Assembly: GCA_019090845.1 (NCBI GenBank) | Contig: JAHRVD010000388.1 | Coordinates: forward strand, 1-11,119 | Reading direction: 5' to 3' | DNA length: 11,119 nucleotides | Origin: Marinosulfonomonas sp. | GTDB lineage: Bacteria > Pseudomonadota > Alphaproteobacteria > Rhodobacterales > Rhodobacteraceae | In this document: piece after piece, positions 7,529 through 11,119 of the stretch | Layout: each line of letters begins with the position of its first letter | How positions within the stretch are numbered: the first letter of the stretch is position 1 | Position numbers and translations under genes: made by a program | Notes under the pieces: generated by a model | What the model saw: only the letters and a program-made list of their open reading frames with translations | Told to the model about the DNA's origin: nothing | The model's database searches: none

Positions 7529-7542
7529 AGACATAAATGTCT
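7529..7542. promoter_or_regulatory. 14-bp palindrome upstream of the acyltransferase gene
   Basis: The perfect palindrome AGACATAAATGTCT lies 38-51 bp before the acyltransferase start. On the minus strand it overlaps a weak promoter-like pair, TTGTGA and TTATGT, separated by 16 bases. A palindrome across a -10 region is a typical place for a dimeric repressor. It could also be chance; no regulator family is recognised. Confidence 0.35.
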
Positions 7543-7649
7543 GTACCAGAGATCACAAGCGGGTTGGCGACTGGGAATTGCTGGGTTTTCGCGCGCTGTC
7601 TTGATCGGGCAATCCGGGGCAGGGTGCCGACTGGCCAATTCGGTCCATG

Positions 7650-7679
7650 ATGATGTAAATCTGTATGATGCAAATCTGT
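7650..7679. repeat. Tandem duplication of a 15-bp unit
   Basis: Two adjacent 15-base units, ATGATGTAAATCTGT (7650-7664) and ATGATGCAAATCTGT (7665-7679), differ at one position. They lie between the fliG-like stop and the acyltransferase start, in sequence that encodes nothing convincing. They could be paired protein-binding sites or a slippage duplication. Confidence 0.7.
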
Positions 7680-7723
7680 CCGGGGTATTCGAGCACTGCG
7701 CCAAACCCGTGGCAATACTGGCG

Positions 7724-8788
7724 CTATTCTTCTTCTTCGGCCACAATATAGATGTCACCGCTGGCCTCCAGTTCGCGGATGACAATGACGACGGCTGTCA
7801 TCGCGGCTTCGGCGTCTTTTTCTGCGACCTCGCCAAGGGCTTCCATGTCTTCGCGCAGTTGCCCGGCCATACGTTGGGACATATTGGACAGGATAAATTC
7901 GGTGGCAAGGGCGTCGCCCCCCGTGGCCCCGGCCAATGCCCTGTTCAATTGATCCGCATCCACGTCACGGACAATTTTGGGCACATCGCGCGGATCAATC
8001 CGTGCCGGGATGTTGGCGAAGGTAAAGATTGCCCGGCGCACCTGCGTGGCAAAGCTGCTGTCGGTTTGTTCAAGGCCGTCAAGCACGTCCTCGCGCGTTA
8101 CGGCGGGCGAGAAATTCAAAATTGCGCCGACCCGTTCAACGGGGCCTTGGCTAAAGGCGCGCTCGGGCTGCACGTCCATCTGTTCAGCGATCGACTGGCC
8201 GATGCGATCCACCACCGCAGGTGAAATGTCACCGGTCAGCGAAATTGCATAGGTAATCCGGCGTGCCCGCTCGCCCGGGGTCAGGCCAAGCAGTTCAGCG
8301 GCCTTGGAAACTTTTAGTTTTGACAACAGGACCGCGCCAACTTCGATGCTTTCGCGGTTAAGGACCTCTAACAGCATTTGGGTGTCCATGCCGCTGATCC
8401 GCTCCCACGGATCGGCGAAACGCGCCAGCCCGGCTTGCGAGCGAACGCGGGCGGCGGTGTCAGTGCTGATCGTGCCTTCGAGCAGATCCAGCGTGCCCTC
8501 AAGCGCGCCGGGAAGTTTTAAACTGCTGGTTTCCATCGAACCGACGAATTCGCCAACGACCTCGCGCAGGGTATTTGGGTCGATACTGTCGAGCGTGGCC
8601 ATCTGTTGGATCAGTCCGGCTTGCAGATGGTCCGGCAATTGTTCCAGTGACAGTCGCGTGCCACCAGATAGCAACAAATGCACGACGATAGCGGCCTTTT
8701 GGCGACCACTAAGTGCGGGCCGGGGCGCCGCCGTTGCAAGCGTTGGCGCCGCTGGCGATGTGGTTGCCGTAGATAGCGCGGTGGACAA
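7724..8788 (-). CDS. fliG: Divergent flagellar motor switch protein FliG-like
   Basis: A 354-residue protein with FliG architecture: an Ala/Thr/Pro-rich N-terminal tail (1-25), an N-terminal FliG-like domain (LSGRQKAAIVVHLL, 26-39), a middle domain (about 125-205) and a recognisable FliG C-terminal domain (ILSNMSQRMAGQLREDMEALG, about 299-319). FliG couples the MS ring protein FliF to FliM and contacts the stator. The acidic pair of the torque helix is kept (E313, D314), as is the R281 equivalent (R306); but by hand alignment to E. coli the K264 and R297 equivalents are alanine (A286, A322), and the EHPQ motif reads ESIE (146-149). The start is TTG 8788, supported by AGGAG six bases upstream; a nearby ATG is out of frame and too close to that site. 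No other flagellar gene is in the window. Confidence 0.78.
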   Translation of the reverse strand: MSTALSTATTSPAAPTLATAAPRPALSGRQKAAIVVHLLLSGGTRLSLEQLPDHLQAGLIQQMATLDSIDPNTLREVVGEFVGSMETSSLKLPGALEGTLDLLEGTISTDTAARVRSQAGLARFADPWERISGMDTQMLLEVLNRESIEVGAVLLSKLKVSKAAELLGLTPGERARRITYAISLTGDISPAVVDRIGQSIAEQMDVQPERAFSQGPVERVGAILNFSPAVTREDVLDGLEQTDSSFATQVRRAIFTFANIPARIDPRDVPKIVRDVDADQLNRALAGATGGDALATEFILSNMSQRMAGQLREDMEALGEVAEKDAEAAMTAVVIVIRELEASGDIYIVAEEEE

Positions 8789-8794
8789 GGCATG

Positions 8795-8799
8795 CTCCT
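8795..8799 (-). promoter_or_regulatory. Ribosome binding site that fixes a TTG start
   Basis: On the minus strand AGGAG is followed by CATGCC and then TTG (8788-8786), a six-base spacing. The ATG within that spacer (8793-8791) is only one base from the Shine-Dalgarno sequence and opens a different frame that gives no recognisable protein. The TTG therefore is the likely initiator of the FliG-like gene. Confidence 0.65.
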
Positions 8800-8855
8800 G
8801 TTTTCACAATCATCAGCCTTGTCGCACAGCCGGGTTAACGGCGCGCTACTTTTGG

Positions 8856-10163
8856 TCAGCTTTCGCCAAATACCCGCGCAAAAATCGTATCCACATGTTT
8901 GGTGTGATAACCAAGGTCGAATTTATCCTCGATCTCGGCCTTGGAAAGCGCGGCTGTGACTTCGGCGTCGCCCAGAAGTTCGGTCAGGAAATCAGCGCCT
9001 TGTTCCCAGACCTTCATCGCGTTTCTTTGCACCAGACGATAGCTGTCCTCGCGGCTGACGCCCTTTTGGGTCAGCGCCAGCAGCACCCGTTGTGAATGCA
9101 CAAGGCCGCGGAATTTGTTCATGTTGGCGATCATATTGTCTGGATAGATCACCAGTTTGTCGACCAGTCCGGTCAGGCGGCCAAGCGCAAAATCAAGGGT
9201 GATCGTCGTGTCGGGGCCGATGTTGCGTTCAACCGAGGAATGGCTGATGTCGCGTTCATGCCATAGGGCCACGTTTTCCATCGCCGGAACCACGGCCATG
9301 CGGACCAGCCGGGCAAGCCCGGTCAGGTTTTCGCTGAGCACCGGATTGCGCTTATGGGGCATCGCACTAGAGCCTTTCTGGCCCTTGGAAAAGAATTCCT
9401 CGGCTTCCAGAACTTCGGTGCGCTGCATATGGCGGATTTCGGTGGCGATGTTTTCAATCGACGAACCGATAACGCCAAGGGTGGCGAAAAACGCGGCATG
9501 GCGGTCGCGCGGAATGACCTGCGTGCTGATCGGTTCGGGGGAAAGTCCAAGTTCGCGGCAGACATGTTCCTCGACCGCCGGGTCGATATTGGCAAATGTG
9601 CCAACCGCGCCGGAAATCGCACCGGTCGCTATTTCTGCGCGCGCTGCTTCAAGCCGGGTCTTATTGCGATCCATTTCGGCGTAAAAGCGTGCCAGTGTCA
9701 GCCCCATTGTGGTGGGTTCGGCGTGGATGCCGTGGCTGCGGCCAATTCGGATCGTATCCTTATGTTCAAAAGCACGGCGTTTCAGGGCGGCCAGCAACTT
9801 GTCCATATCGGCCAGCAGAATGTCTGTGGCGCGCACAAGCTGGACGTTGAAACAAGTGTCCAGCACATCCGAGGATGTCATGCCCTGATGCACAAAGCGG
9901 GCCGCGTCATTGCCGATGATTTCCGCCAGATGGGTAAGAAAGGCGATCACGTCATGCTTGGTGACGGCCTCGATCTCATCTATCCGGGCGACATCAAATT
10001 CTACGTCTTTGGCTTTCCAGACGGCAGCGGCGTTTTCGCGCGGAATTACCCCCAGATCGGCCAGCGCGTCACAGGCGTGGGCCTCGATCTCATACCAGAT
10101 GCGGAATTTGCTTTCTGGCGACCAGATGGCGACCATATCGGGGCGGGAATAGCGGGGGATCAT
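8856..10163 (-). CDS. purB: Adenylosuccinate lyase PurB
   Basis: PurB carries out two steps of purine synthesis: SAICAR to AICAR plus fumarate, and adenylosuccinate to AMP plus fumarate. The 435-residue product is typical for the short (Bacillus-like) class. It shows the fumarase/aspartase superfamily signature GQKGSSAMPHKRNP (261-274) with the mobile catalytic serine loop, the TKHDV block (68-72), the MTSSDVLDTC block (95-104) and GRSHGIHAEPTTMG (141-154), which contains the conserved histidine. It forms a cytoplasmic homotetramer in known relatives. The ATG at 10163 has AAAGG about eight bases upstream. The next gene on the same strand, fliG-like, begins 67 nt downstream, so co-transcription is possible. 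Confidence 0.98.
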   Translation of the reverse strand: MIPRYSRPDMVAIWSPESKFRIWYEIEAHACDALADLGVIPRENAAAVWKAKDVEFDVARIDEIEAVTKHDVIAFLTHLAEIIGNDAARFVHQGMTSSDVLDTCFNVQLVRATDILLADMDKLLAALKRRAFEHKDTIRIGRSHGIHAEPTTMGLTLARFYAEMDRNKTRLEAARAEIATGAISGAVGTFANIDPAVEEHVCRELGLSPEPISTQVIPRDRHAAFFATLGVIGSSIENIATEIRHMQRTEVLEAEEFFSKGQKGSSAMPHKRNPVLSENLTGLARLVRMAVVPAMENVALWHERDISHSSVERNIGPDTTITLDFALGRLTGLVDKLVIYPDNMIANMNKFRGLVHSQRVLLALTQKGVSREDSYRLVQRNAMKVWEQGADFLTELLGDAEVTAALSKAEIEDKFDLGYHTKHVDTIFARVFGES

Positions 10164-10380
10164 TTGGCAGCCTTTGTTTTGGATGTTTATGGGCCGCTCT
10201 TAGACCGACGAAGGGCGGGGGACAAGGTATCGGCAGGGCTGGTGTGCTGCTTTGGTAGCGGGATCAATCGCCGATAGCACATATGGCGTGAAATCCTGAC
10301 AGCTTGGCGATGCGACCGCCTTGCGCCGGGGCAAATTCTAGTGCAGTTTCCCCCCAAATTGACAGGTTTCGGAGAAGAAC

Positions 10381-11022
10381 ATGGCAGACACAATGACAAA
10401 TCAGGTGCTGAGCGAGGCACTTGGCCCAAACCAAGGCGCGCGCTTGCGCATCAAACAGGCGGTGCTGGTGGTGTTGGGTATCGCAGTGCTGACGATTGCA
10501 GCCAAGATCAAACTGCCGGTGCCACCGTCACCGGTTCCGGTTGGCATGGGCACATTTGCAGTGCTGACGATTGCCGCCGGATATGGCCCGCGTTTGGGTC
10601 TGACAACGATCCTTGGCTACCTGCTGATCGGCGCACTGGGTTTTGACGTGTTCACCAGCTCTACGGCGCAGGCAAATGGCCTGACTTATATGGCCGGTAG
10701 CACGGGCGGCTTTCTGTTTGGCTTTGTTCTGGCAACGCTGGCACTTGGCGCGCTTGCAAAGCGTGGCTGGGACCGGTCAGTTGGCTGGATGGCGCTGGCG
10801 ATGCTGATTGGCAGCGCGTTGCTGTATCTTCCGGGGCTGGCATGGCTGGCACAGTGGATACAGACAGGCGGCATGTTCAAAGCCGAAGTCTATGGCTCGT
10901 TGTTCAGCCAGACGCTGGCATGGGGCCTTGTGCCGTTTGTCATTGGTGATCTGATGAAACTGGCACTGGCGGCAATGCTTTTGCCAGCGATTTGGAAACT
11001 GGTCGGCAAAGCGCGCGGCTGA
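10381..11022 (+). CDS. bioY: Biotin transporter S-component BioY
   Basis: BioY is the membrane-embedded biotin-binding subunit of energy-coupling factor transporters; in some bacteria it takes up biotin without dedicated BioM and BioN. The 213-residue product has about six hydrophobic helices, the family blocks KLPVPPSPVPVGMGTFAVL (44-62), YGPRLGL (68-74), AGSTGGFLFGF (105-115), the position of the usual GPTGG motif, and FVIGDLMKLALA (186-197). The start ATG is preceded by GGAG with six bases of spacing; a second ATG four codons in is less well placed. It is divergent from purB. No BioR-type palindrome (TTAT-N2-ATAA) was found in the 217-nt upstream gap. No bioM or bioN is visible before the window ends. 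Confidence 0.95.
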   Translation: MADTMTNQVLSEALGPNQGARLRIKQAVLVVLGIAVLTIAAKIKLPVPPSPVPVGMGTFAVLTIAAGYGPRLGLTTILGYLLIGALGFDVFTSSTAQANGLTYMAGSTGGFLFGFVLATLALGALAKRGWDRSVGWMALAMLIGSALLYLPGLAWLAQWIQTGGMFKAEVYGSLFSQTLAWGLVPFVIGDLMKLALAAMLLPAIWKLVGKARG

Positions 11023-11049
11023 GTTTACCTAAACGGTTGATCCGAATGC

Positions 11050-11074
11050 GAGGCGGGGCCAAAAGCCCCGCCTC
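11050..11074 (+). terminator. Intrinsic terminator after bioY
   Basis: A perfect 10-bp GC-rich stem, GAGGCGGGGC and GCCCCGCCTC, closes a CAAAA loop and is followed by ATTTCCTTT, 27 nt beyond the bioY stop. This is a convincing rho-independent terminator on the plus strand. Confidence 0.85.
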
Positions 11075-11089
11075 ATTTCCTTTGATAAT

Positions 11090-11104
11090 GCGCCCTTCGG
11101 GCGC
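11090..11104 (-). terminator. Second hairpin, possibly for a convergent gene
   Basis: GCGCCC and GGGCGC form a 6-bp stem around TTC, 15 nt beyond the bioY terminator. Read on the minus strand it is followed by ATTATC, a weak tail. It adjoins a possible minus-strand stop codon (TGA at 11107-11105), so it may end a leftward gene that enters from beyond the window. Confidence 0.35.
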
Positions 11105-11119
11105 TCAATCTGACAGCGA

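Noticed and set aside
7514..8224. 236-codon plus-strand ORF opposite the fliG-like gene
   Set aside because: It is antisense to the FliG-like coding frame; its product is rich in His, Cys and Gly with no motif, typical of a GC-rich shadow frame.
8789..8855. CtrA-type binding site (TTAA-N7-TTAA) upstream of the fliG-like gene
   Set aside because: Only a single TTAA half site (GTTAAC) is present; the second half is missing at the correct spacing.
8304..9095. 263-codon plus-strand ORF spanning the fliG-like/purB junction
   Set aside because: Serine/arginine-rich antisense translation with no ribosome binding site or homology; it crosses two real genes.
9354..10277. 307-codon plus-strand ORF opposite purB
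   Set aside because: It is antisense to purB, whose identity is certain; the predicted peptide shows no domain.
10164..10380. Small ORFs or an RNA gene in the purB-bioY gap
   Set aside because: Only very short plus-strand ORFs and an unconvincing Pro/Arg/Ser-rich minus-strand frame are present; no tRNA-like fold or conserved riboswitch core was seen.

Overview
The window looks like a chromosomal segment of an alphaproteobacterium of the Rhodobacterales (Roseobacter/Rhodobacter type). The evidence is moderately high GC, strong coding bias in every long ORF, and the gene order ccmA-ccmB-ccmC-ccmD-ccmG, which matches the helABCDX cytochrome c biogenesis operon known from Rhodobacter capsulatus. 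No mobile element, phage gene, CRISPR array, rRNA or tRNA was seen. Most of the window is core metabolism.

Layout. Positions 1-2685 (+) hold a tightly packed System I cytochrome c maturation operon: ccmA (5' end outside the window), ccmB, ccmC, the tiny ccmD, and ccmG. Positions 2686-2986 are a convergent intergenic space that contains a candidate 32-residue membrane protein ORF on the minus strand and an unusual concentration of inverted repeats. Positions 2987-5674 (-) encode aconitase A (acnA). Positions 5906-6607 (+) encode an exported DUF1223 thioredoxin-like protein; its 3' end overlaps, tail to tail, a LpxL/HtrB-type acyltransferase (6559-7491, -). Further on, again on the minus strand, come a divergent FliG-like protein (7724-8788, TTG start) and adenylosuccinate lyase purB (8856-10163). 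Positions 10381-11022 (+) encode the biotin transporter S-component bioY, followed by a strong intrinsic terminator.

How the genes work together. CcmABCD form the heme-handling ABC-type complex that loads heme for cytochrome c, and CcmG is the membrane-tethered thioredoxin that reduces apocytochrome thiols. CcmE, CcmF and CcmH are not here and must be encoded elsewhere. AcnA is the [4Fe-4S] TCA-cycle enzyme. purB, the fliG-like gene and the acyltransferase all read leftward with gaps of 67 and 232 nt; they share no obvious pathway. BioY is encoded divergently from purB with no bioM or bioN in view.

The least ordinary signals are: (1) the structured 2819-2977 region just upstream of the small minus-strand ORF; (2) a FliG homologue standing outside any flagellar cluster and lacking several residues that are important in model FliG proteins; and (3) a 15-bp tandem repeat and a 14-bp palindrome between the fliG-like and acyltransferase genes. 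I did not find a clear new defence or mobile system; the window is mainly housekeeping.
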